Part shown: piece after piece, positions 46,559-54,686 of the stretch
How the letters are laid out: each line of letters begins with the position of its first letter
How positions within the stretch are numbered: the first letter of the stretch is position 1
Source: Bacteroidia bacterium
GTDB lineage: Bacteria > Bacteroidota > Bacteroidia > NS11-12g > UBA9320
Length of the DNA stretch: 64,000 bases
Assembly: GCA_017640445.1 (NCBI GenBank)
Contig: JAEPQQ010000008.1
Location: 1 to 64,000, forward strand
Direction: 5' to 3'
The notes under the pieces: generated by a model
Databases searched by the model: none
What the model saw: only the letters and a program-made list of their open reading frames with translations
What the model was told of the DNA's origin: nothing
Made by a program: the position numbers and the translations under genes

Positions 46559-47595
46559 GTAAGGTCCATTATAAGTTCAACGCTGTACTCAGTTTCGCTC
46601 TCTGTTATGATCAGTTCGTGCCGTCCTGGGTAGAGCATGTTCAGTCGTTTTTGAACGTTAACCAGGCCCATTCCATGCTCTCGGTTTGCGGGGCCGGTAT
46701 AACTTGACTTGCTGTTTTCTACGGCAAACACAAATAGATTGTCTCTCATAAAGGCCTGACATCGAATATAAGCATCCGGGTCATCGCCAAACCCACTGTG
46801 CTTAAAGGCATTCTCTACAAATGGTACCAGTAGGAAAGGGGCTATCTTTAAGTGACCCAGATCGCCATTCTCACTGAGCAAAATTTCACCGTCAGACGGA
46901 TGCCGTAATTGCTCCACTTCAATATAGCTTTGGAGGTATTCGATTTCCCGTTTAACCGTAACCCTATCTACATCGCTGTCGTACAGCATGTATTCGATCA
47001 TTTCCGATAGTTTAAGAATGGCTACCGGGGTTTTGTCGGATTTCCTGAGCGACAATGCATAAAGGTTGTTCATTGTGTTGAACAAGAAGTGGGAGTTGAA
47101 CTGCCCTCTCAGAAACCGAATCTCAGCCGATAGATTTTCGTTGACCAATTGACGATTAATCTCGCGTTGTTTGAATCGATCCTTGCTAAGCTTAAAGGCA
47201 GTGGTCAGCACCAGCATAATTCCTAAGTCGAACATGTTATCCCAATAGGCCTGCTGGTACGACTCATGGTTCTCAATTTTATAGAAATATTCAAGGCATA
47301 TCAGGTACCATTGCGTATAAACAGCACAGTAACCCACAAAAACCAGAACAAGGGACAGACCGTAGGCAATATACTTTTCCTTCAACAGGAGTCTCGGCAT
47401 CAGGTAATTAAGGTTGAAATAGGCAGTAACCAGGGTTACTGATAGAAAGCCGAATAAGGGTATAATGGCTTCCTCAGGCTCGCAGGCAACCAGAAAAAAA
47501 TGACACGTCGGGAAAAAATAGACAATCCAAAACAAAACATGCTGAACCCATTGTATTCCCAGGAGGTGTATAATGCGGTCTTTTATTTTTTTCAT
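46549..47595 (-). CDS. LytS-type sensor histidine kinase
   Basis: TM segments; IRFLRGQFNSHFLFNTMNNLYAL; LVPFVENAFKHSGFG; GMGLVNVQKRLNMLYPGRHEL; overlaps the regulator gene by 10 nt. Confidence 0.93.
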   Translation of the reverse strand: MKKIKDRIIHLLGIQWVQHVLFWIVYFFPTCHFFLVACEPEEAIIPLFGFLSVTLVTAYFNLNYLMPRLLLKEKYIAYGLSLVLVFVGYCAVYTQWYLICLEYFYKIENHESYQQAYWDNMFDLGIMLVLTTAFKLSKDRFKQREINRQLVNENLSAEIRFLRGQFNSHFLFNTMNNLYALSLRKSDKTPVAILKLSEMIEYMLYDSDVDRVTVKREIEYLQSYIEVEQLRHPSDGEILLSENGDLGHLKIAPFLLVPFVENAFKHSGFGDDPDAYIRCQAFMRDNLFVFAVENSKSSYTGPANREHGMGLVNVQKRLNMLYPGRHELIITESETEYSVELIMDLTWD

Positions 47596-47739
47596 AAACC
47601 CTGTTGTGTTATAGATACAATCAAGACCAACTACGTCTCAATCGCAAGAGCTTACCACAAACTACCTGTTTAGTCGACCAACGGCAAACTTCCAATTTAT
47701 CCAGTTTTTATTTTCGTCAATAAGTAAAGGAGAACCACA

Positions 47740-48849
47740 ATGAAAACAAATAACATAAAGACGCAAGGCGCAATTACCAAGATGCAAACAAGCCGTATTT
47801 CCAGGTCCCTGGTAATCCTATTTCTTACCCTGGTCATAACGATCCCCTGTGCCACAGCTCAATGGAGGATAGAGTTACCGGTATTTGTGAGTCCTAGAGC
47901 TACAGTTTCTCAAACGTTTGGCACAACGGACGTGTCCGTTGAATATTCCAGGCCATCCGTAAAGTCGAGAGCCATCTGGGGAGACTTGGTGCCGTATGGA
48001 GAGGTTTGGCGTGCAGGTGCGAATGCAAACACAGTTGTTCGGTTGGAACATGATGTAGCGATAATGGGCGACACCTTGAAGGCAGGCAGCTACGGCTTGC
48101 ATATGATCCCGAATGAAAAGGAGTGGACAGTGATCTTTTCAAATGACTTTGAGGCCTGGGGAAGTTACGCGTACGCCAAGGAACAAGACGCCTTGCGCGT
48201 TACGGTTTCTCCGGAATTGGTCGAAGATCATCAGGAGCAATTGCAGTACTATTTCGACAATGTTGAGATATCCAAAGGTGAATTGATATTGCATTGGGCG
48301 AAGCTAAGAATCGTAATTCCGATGGAAGTAAACGTGGAGCGAAATACCATACTTGGGTTCAAAGAGCGTTTGCAGGATTTGGAGGATACCACACTCCTTT
48401 GGGACGATTTTTATTTGGCCGCCAGCTATTGTGTTCGGCGCAAATCGAACCAGGATCAGGCCTACCAGTGGAATGAACGGTCTATACTCCTGGACTCCAA
48501 CTTTGATAATCTGTATTTAAAGTCGATTTTTCTAATGAGAATGGACCAAAAGGATGAGGCGTCTCGGGTGGAAGCGGTTTCATTTGAGCGAGCAGATGAG
48601 GAGCAATTGAATAATCTGGGATTAGGCCTGATACGGTCTAAAAAAAGTGAAAAGGCCGTTCGAATTCTGAACTATACTGCAACAAGATATCCAGATTCCT
48701 GGAAGGTGCACTATAACCTGGGTTTGGCCTACAGTGCCCACGGAGATAAAAAGAAAGCGCTCAAAAAACTAAGGTTGGCATTGAAACTTGCTTCGAAAGA
48801 CGATACAGATAAGATCAACGATAAGATTGAAGAAATAAGAAGCTCCTGA
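47740..48849 (+). CDS. DUF2911 domain protein with C-terminal TPR-like repeats
   Basis: SPRATVSQTFGTTDVSVEYSRPSVKSRAIWGDLVPYGEVWRAGANANTVVRLEHDVAIMGDTLKAGSYGLHMIPNEKEWTVIFS (DUF2911 signature), then WKVHYNLGLAYSAHGDKKKALKKLRLAL. True start may be 47782. Confidence 0.87.
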   Translation: MKTNNIKTQGAITKMQTSRISRSLVILFLTLVITIPCATAQWRIELPVFVSPRATVSQTFGTTDVSVEYSRPSVKSRAIWGDLVPYGEVWRAGANANTVVRLEHDVAIMGDTLKAGSYGLHMIPNEKEWTVIFSNDFEAWGSYAYAKEQDALRVTVSPELVEDHQEQLQYYFDNVEISKGELILHWAKLRIVIPMEVNVERNTILGFKERLQDLEDTTLLWDDFYLAASYCVRRKSNQDQAYQWNERSILLDSNFDNLYLKSIFLMRMDQKDEASRVEAVSFERADEEQLNNLGLGLIRSKKSEKAVRILNYTATRYPDSWKVHYNLGLAYSAHGDKKKALKKLRLALKLASKDDTDKINDKIEEIRSS

Positions 48850-48865
48850 AGCCGACCTAGTATGC

Positions 48866-48900
48866 AAAAAAAAACACGATCAATTTGATTGACCGTGTTC
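48866..48900 (-). terminator. Rho-independent terminator for the minus-strand gene
   Basis: Minus strand AACACGGTCAA-TCAAA-TTGATCGTGTT (11 bp with G-U) followed by a run of about 9 T. Confidence 0.8.
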
Positions 48901-48933
48901 CAAAGAAAAAAATGAAGTCCGACTCGAAAGTGG

Positions 48934-49905
48934 CTAGTGCTTCATAAATCGAATGGTTGTTGATTTGGTTCCATCGGTTAACCTACAGAAGTATAATCCC
49001 GCTGGGGTGTTGCTCGTATTCAGTACGAAACCACTTTCTGTTTTTGGGGAATTTAGTTCTACCTTTTTTCCGGTAGCCGTAAAAACCTCAAGTCGTGTAG
49101 TGTTGATGTTAAATCCGCTCCCAACGTAAATAGATGTCTGGTCCGTTACGGGGTTTGGAGAAACTTTGGCTACTATCTCGTTGGCAGTTTCGTCTACAGA
49201 AGATACACCTTCGGGGTTAAACGTGTACACCGTGTTCTCGGCTGGAACACCATCCAGGCGTTGGTCAACGTCAAAAACCACTTCCGGGTCTTGAGGATCG
49301 CCAATTAACTCCTGCATTTCAGGGAAATAACCGTTAAACGGGTCATAACGCAAGAGACCAATTTCAGGGCCATTTCCTCCGCCAAAAGCTGCAACACCGG
49401 TAATCTGGTGAGGACCAATGTGGACGGAAACCACGTTTCCTTTTTCATGAAGCCATAATTGTACGTTTATGAAGTCGGTTGTGTCGTGATTCACCAGCCC
49501 CATATTGTTCCATTCAAATTTCAGAATGCGATTCGGCGAAGTCCCAGTGATTTGATAATTGATCGAACTGTTCTCGCCTTTTGGCTTTAGCGCAGCGTAA
49601 TAGGCCTCCAGAGTCAAACCATGAAAGTTATAGTCGACCAAATAGGCGTCCCGCCAAATGGTAATTCCTGAACCCTTGCTCATGTCAAACTCTTTGCCAA
49701 AGACGGAAAAGCTGAAGGGTATCTTGGCATTATAACTTTCTCCACCAGGAGAATTTGTGACCACCGTTGGAGATTCCAGATGCTCATATTTCTCTGACGT
49801 AGTCTCAACTGAATAAGTGAATTTCTGTGCCAACACACTCGTCGCCGGGCTCAGAAGAAGCGCAAAAACAATGACGCTTCTGATAAGTAATCCTGTATTT
49901 TTCAT
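48934..49905 (-). CDS. T9SS type A sorting domain-containing secreted protein (start revised from 49986)
   Basis: MKNTGLLIRSVIVFALLLSPATSVLAQ signal peptide; CTD VSPNPVTDQTSIYVGSGFNINTTRLEVFTATGKKVELN...TPAGLYFCRLTDGTKSTTIRFMKH. Confidence 0.85.
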   Translation of the reverse strand: MKNTGLLIRSVIVFALLLSPATSVLAQKFTYSVETTSEKYEHLESPTVVTNSPGGESYNAKIPFSFSVFGKEFDMSKGSGITIWRDAYLVDYNFHGLTLEAYYAALKPKGENSSINYQITGTSPNRILKFEWNNMGLVNHDTTDFINVQLWLHEKGNVVSVHIGPHQITGVAAFGGGNGPEIGLLRYDPFNGYFPEMQELIGDPQDPEVVFDVDQRLDGVPAENTVYTFNPEGVSSVDETANEIVAKVSPNPVTDQTSIYVGSGFNINTTRLEVFTATGKKVELNSPKTESGFVLNTSNTPAGLYFCRLTDGTKSTTIRFMKH

Positions 49906-49994
49906 ATGTTTTTTTTGACAAATTAGAAGTGTTGGGCAAGTGCAGCCAAACATCCAAGACGAACAACAGTAGCAATAGATCATCAACGGTTGTT

Positions 49995-50010
49995 AACGAC
50001 AAGTGTCGTT
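49995..50010. promoter_or_regulatory. Palindrome AACGACA-AG-TGTCGTT in a divergent intergenic region
   Basis: Perfect 7-bp arms between divergent genes 48934(-) and 50171(+). Confidence 0.4.
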
Positions 50011-50066
50011 GGTCGACTATAGCATTATTCACACCTTTCAAGCAATAGAAAAAGGTAGAACAAGCA

Positions 50067-50097
50067 ACCGTTTGTCAATAATTTTAACGGTTCGTCA
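50067..50097. promoter_or_regulatory. Candidate LytTR-type direct repeat ACCGTTTGTCA-N9-ACGGTTCGTCA
   Basis: Two 11-mers with 9/11 identity at 20-bp period; the first fits the published LytTR half-site pattern [TA][AC][CA]GTTN[AG][TG]. Confidence 0.4.
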
Positions 50098-50170
50098 CAC
50101 AAGAGGTCGCTCTTTCTTGCATTTGGCTCGATAAATGAAGTTCTTAGTAGAAGCATCAAAGCAACATTTC

Positions 50171-51502
50171 ATGAAGAAAAGTCTTTTAACCCTCATTGTT
50201 GTATTAACTCATGGCTTAGTCTTTGCACAAGGTATTGAGTTTAAACAAGGAAGTTGGGCCGAAGCCCTTACCGAAGCGAAAGCGTCCGACAAAATGGTTT
50301 TTGTCGATGTATACACCACCTGGTGTGGGCCATGCAAGGCCATGGATAAAAACGTATTTCCGCTGAAAGAGGTGGGAGATGTATACAATAACGACTTTGT
50401 CTGTTACAAAGTGGATGCTGAAAAAGGCGAGGGAATTTCAATCGCCAAAAAGTACAACGTAAAAGCATATCCCACTTATTTGTTCGTAAAACCGGACGCG
50501 GCTCTGGTTATGGCTTCTGTTGGTGGTATGACGTCTAACGATTTTCTAAAGCTCGCGGCATCAGCACACAACCAGGCCAACGATTTCAAACCCCTATCGG
50601 AATGGGAAGAAGAATACGCAAGAAAACAAGATGACGCCACATTTTTACTTGAGTACATCAATAAAAGATATAGCCAGGGTAAGTCTAGCATTGAACTGAT
50701 GGACCAATACCTTTTCCTTGTTTCCAGTGAAGAAAGAGTTAGTGAGGCGGTTGTGGAGATGTACAATAAGGAAAAGCGCAACATTACCATATGGTCACAG
50801 GCCTATTCGAATCTTCGGGAAAACTATAAACTGTTTGGACCCCGGCTCTCTGCCGGAGCAGTTATGAGTATGGCGGTTGACAATTCACTTAAAAGAGCAA
50901 TAGCAGAAAGCAGTGATACCTTGTTTTTACAGGTGTTGGAAGCCAACGAAACCATACCCGATGGTACAGGGCGAGTATTGAAGGAAAAACTTTGTCTCGG
51001 ATACTACAAAAGTGTTGGACCATTTGATAAATATTCAGAATACGCAACCGAATATTGTGAGAATCGGGTGATGCGTGTAACCATGGACTCCATAGCTAGA
51101 TTGGAAAAGAAATCGTTGCAATCTTTTGATGACCAACGCTGGAGGTTTGAGATGGTAATGGATTCGGCTCAGATTGCAAGTCTGAGAGAAAATGTAGCAA
51201 ATGCTGCTCGACAAGACTTGAGTGCAGACCTCAACAACATCGCCTGGGAGTTCTTTTTGCATGCAACAGAACCTGAGGAACTTCAGAAAGCATTGGTGTG
51301 GTCTAAACGTGCCACTGAAATAGCCCCAGCAAACATAGAAGCCATGGATACCTATGCCAATCTGCTTTACAAGATTGGAGACAGAAAAAAGGCCGTCAAG
51401 TTAGAGAAGAAACTTCTCAGTCAGATTGATCCAAATGACGTAAACATAAAGTCGTATGAAGAGGTGTTGAGAAAGATGAAGGCGGGAGAGGAAACGTGGT
51501 AA
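50171..51502 (+). CDS. Thioredoxin-fold protein with TPR-like C-terminus (start revised from 50135)
   Basis: MKKSLLTLIVVLTHGLVFAQ signal peptide; MVFVDVYTTWCGPCKAMDKNVFPLKEVGDVYNNDFVCYKVDAEKGEG...YNVKAYPTYLFV; C-terminal TPR-like ...ALVWSKRATEIAPANIEAMDTYANLLYKIGDRKKAVKLEKKLL. Confidence 0.87.
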   Translation: MKKSLLTLIVVLTHGLVFAQGIEFKQGSWAEALTEAKASDKMVFVDVYTTWCGPCKAMDKNVFPLKEVGDVYNNDFVCYKVDAEKGEGISIAKKYNVKAYPTYLFVKPDAALVMASVGGMTSNDFLKLAASAHNQANDFKPLSEWEEEYARKQDDATFLLEYINKRYSQGKSSIELMDQYLFLVSSEERVSEAVVEMYNKEKRNITIWSQAYSNLRENYKLFGPRLSAGAVMSMAVDNSLKRAIAESSDTLFLQVLEANETIPDGTGRVLKEKLCLGYYKSVGPFDKYSEYATEYCENRVMRVTMDSIARLEKKSLQSFDDQRWRFEMVMDSAQIASLRENVANAARQDLSADLNNIAWEFFLHATEPEELQKALVWSKRATEIAPANIEAMDTYANLLYKIGDRKKAVKLEKKLLSQIDPNDVNIKSYEEVLRKMKAGEETW

Positions 51503-51633
51503 TTGCACGAATGAGGTAATTTTTTGACTTGACCCAAATCGGAGCAACTAAGGTATTTTTACTCTTTTTTTGTCTTTTACAAAACGAATCGTGTAATTGA
51601 GAAGCCAAAACGTACATAACCGTACAAACTCGA

Positions 51634-52998
51634 ATGGCTTTTGATTTTTTAAACAGACAACGTTCTATCGCCAAACCAGGATTTAATCGATGGTTAGTTC
51701 CGCCAGCGGCATTGACAATACACCTGTGCATTGGTCAGATTTATGCCTACAGCGTCTTCAATGAACCGTTGACCCGTATTCAGGGAATTAGCCATTCTGC
51801 TCCCAACGACTGGCACTTAACCACTATTGGTTGGATTTTCTCCATCGCACTGTTTACACTGGGAGCATCCGCAGCCCTGTTTGGTAAATGGTTGGAGCGT
51901 GTTGGACCCAGAAAAGCCATGTTCATCTCGGCGCTCTGTTTTTCAGGTGGCTTTCTCGTGGCCGCTCTGGGAGTTTACTTCCACCTGATTTGGTTGGTGT
52001 ATCTTGGTCATGGAGTGTTAGGTGGTATCGGCCTCGGAATCGGATATATCTCTCCGGTGTCAACCTTAATAAAGTGGTTCCCCGATCGGCCTGGCATGGC
52101 TACCGGCATGGCCATTATGGGTTTTGGAGGTGGAGCAATGATTGCAAGCCCGCTTTCTGTTGGCCTTATGAGTCATTTTTCATCCGCAACGTCAACCGGT
52201 GTTACACAAACCTTTATGGTAATGGGTTTGCTGTACTTCCTCTTTATGATGTTTGGAGTTTTAACCGTACGGGTTCCCGCAGAGGATTGGAAGCCAGCGG
52301 TATGGAGTTCTGAGGAGGCCCGTGCAAACCAAACCTCCGAGCAATACGTTGATGCCAATCAGGCCATTAAAACGCCTCAGTTTTACCTGCTCTTTGCCGT
52401 ATTGGCACTTAATGTTACTGCTGGTATTGGAGTGTTGGGGCAGGCTTCAGTAATGATTCAGGAAATGTTTTCGGTTGATTCTGTTCCAGAAAAGATGGTT
52501 GTAAGCGCTGCGGCAGCGGGAGGTTTTGTGGGCCTTTTAAGTATTTTTAATATGCTGGGGAGGTTTGCGTGGTCGTCTTTATCGGATCGATTGGGCCGAA
52601 AGAAAACATATACCCTGTTCTTTGTTTTGGGCGCCTTGCTTTATGTGTTAGTGCCATTTGCGGGAACGACTGGAAGCGTTGTTCTATTTGTAGGATGTTT
52701 TGCACTGATCATCAGCATGTACGGAGGGGGATTTGCTACCGCACCTGCTTACCTGAAAGACCTTTTTGGAACCGCCCAGGTTGGAGCCATCCATGGAAGA
52801 CTGCTTTTGGCATGGTCGCTTGCTGCTATTCTGGGCCCTGTATTGGTCAACTATATTCGAGCCTATCAGATTGAAGAATTGCATATGGCGCCGGCTAAAG
52901 CGTACTCAATCACCATGTACATAATGGCCGGTTTGTTGATGATTGGACTGATTTGCAATCTCTTGATAAAACCAGTAGATAAGAAACACTTTGCCTAG
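51634..52998 (+). CDS. OFA (oxalate/formate antiporter) family MFS transporter
   Basis: LVPPAALTIHLCIGQIYAYSVFNEPLTRI...GHGVLGGIGLGIGYISPVSTLIKWFPDRPGMATGMAIMGFGGGAMI...MYGGGFATAPAYLKDLFGTAQVGAIHGRLLLAWSLAAILGPVLVNYI. Confidence 0.93.
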   Translation: MAFDFLNRQRSIAKPGFNRWLVPPAALTIHLCIGQIYAYSVFNEPLTRIQGISHSAPNDWHLTTIGWIFSIALFTLGASAALFGKWLERVGPRKAMFISALCFSGGFLVAALGVYFHLIWLVYLGHGVLGGIGLGIGYISPVSTLIKWFPDRPGMATGMAIMGFGGGAMIASPLSVGLMSHFSSATSTGVTQTFMVMGLLYFLFMMFGVLTVRVPAEDWKPAVWSSEEARANQTSEQYVDANQAIKTPQFYLLFAVLALNVTAGIGVLGQASVMIQEMFSVDSVPEKMVVSAAAAGGFVGLLSIFNMLGRFAWSSLSDRLGRKKTYTLFFVLGALLYVLVPFAGTTGSVVLFVGCFALIISMYGGGFATAPAYLKDLFGTAQVGAIHGRLLLAWSLAAILGPVLVNYIRAYQIEELHMAPAKAYSITMYIMAGLLMIGLICNLLIKPVDKKHFA

Positions 52999-53001
52999 TT
53001 T

Positions 53002-53103
53002 ATGAAGAAGCATTTAAAACTCATTTTAGCATGGTCTTTTGTAGGTGTCCCGTTGTTGTGGGGTGTAGCGCAAACCATAGTCAGGTCGCTGGCACTTTTC
53101 TAG
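53002..53103 (+). CDS. 33-aa single-TM protein, putative small subunit of the MFS transporter (not in supplied ORF track)
   Basis: Own translation: MKKHLKLILAWSFVGVPLLWGVAQTIVRSLALF*. Starts 3 nt after the OFA transporter stop; LAWxFVGVPLLWGVxQTxxxSLALF resembles small proteins found beside OFA transporters. Confidence 0.75.
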   Translation: MKKHLKLILAWSFVGVPLLWGVAQTIVRSLALF

Positions 53104-53237
53104 TTGGGGAAAGGTGGCCATAACTGGTAAATAAATTTCCTGTTACTTTTGGGGAAGGTTGATAAAAGAAGCGATGTGGGTAGGGTGTTTCCCCTATATG
53201 TTGTATAAATAATTAGAAGGAGCAATAAGTGAACGTG

Positions 53238-53726
53238 ATGGACGAGTTCAAAGCCCTGTTTGACGAGTGTGCAGAAGGCCTTCGAAACTATATTTATTAT
53301 AAGTTTAGCGATGAAGAATTGGCAAATGATATTGTACAGGATGCCTTCATGAAGATATGGGAAGTACGGGAAACAGTGCAATGGAAATCCGCAAAAGGAT
53401 TGTTGTACACTACGGCCACCAATCTTGCTAAGAACCATTTGAAACACCAACAAGTGAAGCTTAATTTCAGTTTAATAAATAATCAGCCGGAAAGCGATTC
53501 CACAACACCCCATTTTATGTTGGAGCAACAAGAGTTTGAACTGCAACTTAAGGGTTGTATAGGCCGGCTACCACCGCCCTCTCGCGAGGCTTTCTTGCTC
53601 AACCGAATTGACAAAAAGAAGTATCGGGAAATTGCGGAGATGCTCGAGATCAGTATAAAAGCCGTTGAGAAGAGAATCAGTATCGCAATTAAGCAGCTAA
53701 CCCAGTGTGTAGGTTTTAAAATCTAG
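53238..53726 (+). CDS. RNA polymerase sigma-70 factor, ECF subfamily (start may be GTG 53229)
   Basis: FKALFDECAEGLRNYIYYKFSDEELANDIVQDAFMKIWE...TTATNLAKNHLKHQ...LPPPSREAFLLNRIDKKKYREIAEMLEISIKAVEKRISIAIKQL. Confidence 0.93.
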   Translation: MDEFKALFDECAEGLRNYIYYKFSDEELANDIVQDAFMKIWEVRETVQWKSAKGLLYTTATNLAKNHLKHQQVKLNFSLINNQPESDSTTPHFMLEQQEFELQLKGCIGRLPPPSREAFLLNRIDKKKYREIAEMLEISIKAVEKRISIAIKQLTQCVGFKI

Positions 53727-54686
53727 ATGATGGAGGAAAAGTCAAACATAGAAAAGTGGGTAGAAAGCGGATTGGACAGTGAACTGCTCAGGAGGCTGAA
53801 GGATGAGAATCCGAATGACATTGAACTGCAGAAGGCAGAGCTGATTGTGAATGGGGCTGAGAACCTCCGACCCAATTACCAAACCAGTAAACAAGATCTA
53901 TGGGAGCAGGTTCAAGGAAAGATTACCGAACAAGCAGATGCTCAACCCACAACCACCAAGCAACTCAGGTTTAATGGTTGGATGGCAGCCGCCTCGGTTA
54001 TCCTCGTAGTGGGTGTGTTGGCCATATGGAGAATGGTAGCGGGCTCTGGTGAGGACCTGATTGCCATACAGACCAATGTGGCGGAGACGAGCAAGGTGCA
54101 ACTGCCAGATAAATCATGGGTGGTCCTAAATGCTGGCAGTAAGCTTGAATACAACATCGACGATTGGTCGGATAAAAGGGTTGTGCACCTGAATGGAGAG
54201 GCGTTCTTTGATGTGGAAAAGGGTTCGAAATTCACCGTGAATACAGCGCTTGGTAGGGTGACCGTTTTGGGTACTTCATTTAATGTTAAAACACGAGAAG
54301 AAGTGTTGGTGGTAAGTTGTAAAACCGGTAAGGTTCAGGTGAACAACTCGCTTGGAGAGGAAGTACTGGTGCTTCCAGGCAGGTCTGTGCGATTCCAAAA
54401 AGGTAGTCGAGCTGTTGAGTCCGAAATTAATTCTGCTCACATAGATAGTTGGGTCTCTGGTCATTTCTATTTTACAGATGTCCCTATTGCAGAGGTGCTG
54501 AGTGAGTTGGAAAATCAGTTTGGTGTGAAAATAACCGTTAGTGATTCAACCATCTATGAAAAACGCTATACAGGGTTTATAAACTCGAAAACAGAGCTAA
54601 GTCGGGTAGCTGAAGATATTTGTTTACCGCTTAATCTGAGGTTTGAGATCAATGAAGGTGGAAAGGAAATCAAAATTGATTACTAG
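53727..54686 (+). CDS. FecR-family anti-sigma factor
   Basis: Single TM MAAASVILVVGVLAIWRM; VQLPDKSWVVLNAGSKLEYNIDDWSDKRVVHLNGEAFFDVEKGSKFTVNTALGRVTVLGTSFNVKTREEVLVVSCKTGKVQV; DUF4974-like C-terminus. Confidence 0.93.
   Translation: MMEEKSNIEKWVESGLDSELLRRLKDENPNDIELQKAELIVNGAENLRPNYQTSKQDLWEQVQGKITEQADAQPTTTKQLRFNGWMAAASVILVVGVLAIWRMVAGSGEDLIAIQTNVAETSKVQLPDKSWVVLNAGSKLEYNIDDWSDKRVVHLNGEAFFDVEKGSKFTVNTALGRVTVLGTSFNVKTREEVLVVSCKTGKVQVNNSLGEEVLVLPGRSVRFQKGSRAVESEINSAHIDSWVSGHFYFTDVPIAEVLSELENQFGVKITVSDSTIYEKRYTGFINSKTELSRVAEDICLPLNLRFEINEGGKEIKIDY

Noticed and set aside
51888-52313. 141-aa plus-strand ORF in alternate frame of the OFA transporter
   Set aside because: Overlaps a well-supported MFS transporter; Trp/Arg-rich out-of-frame translation.
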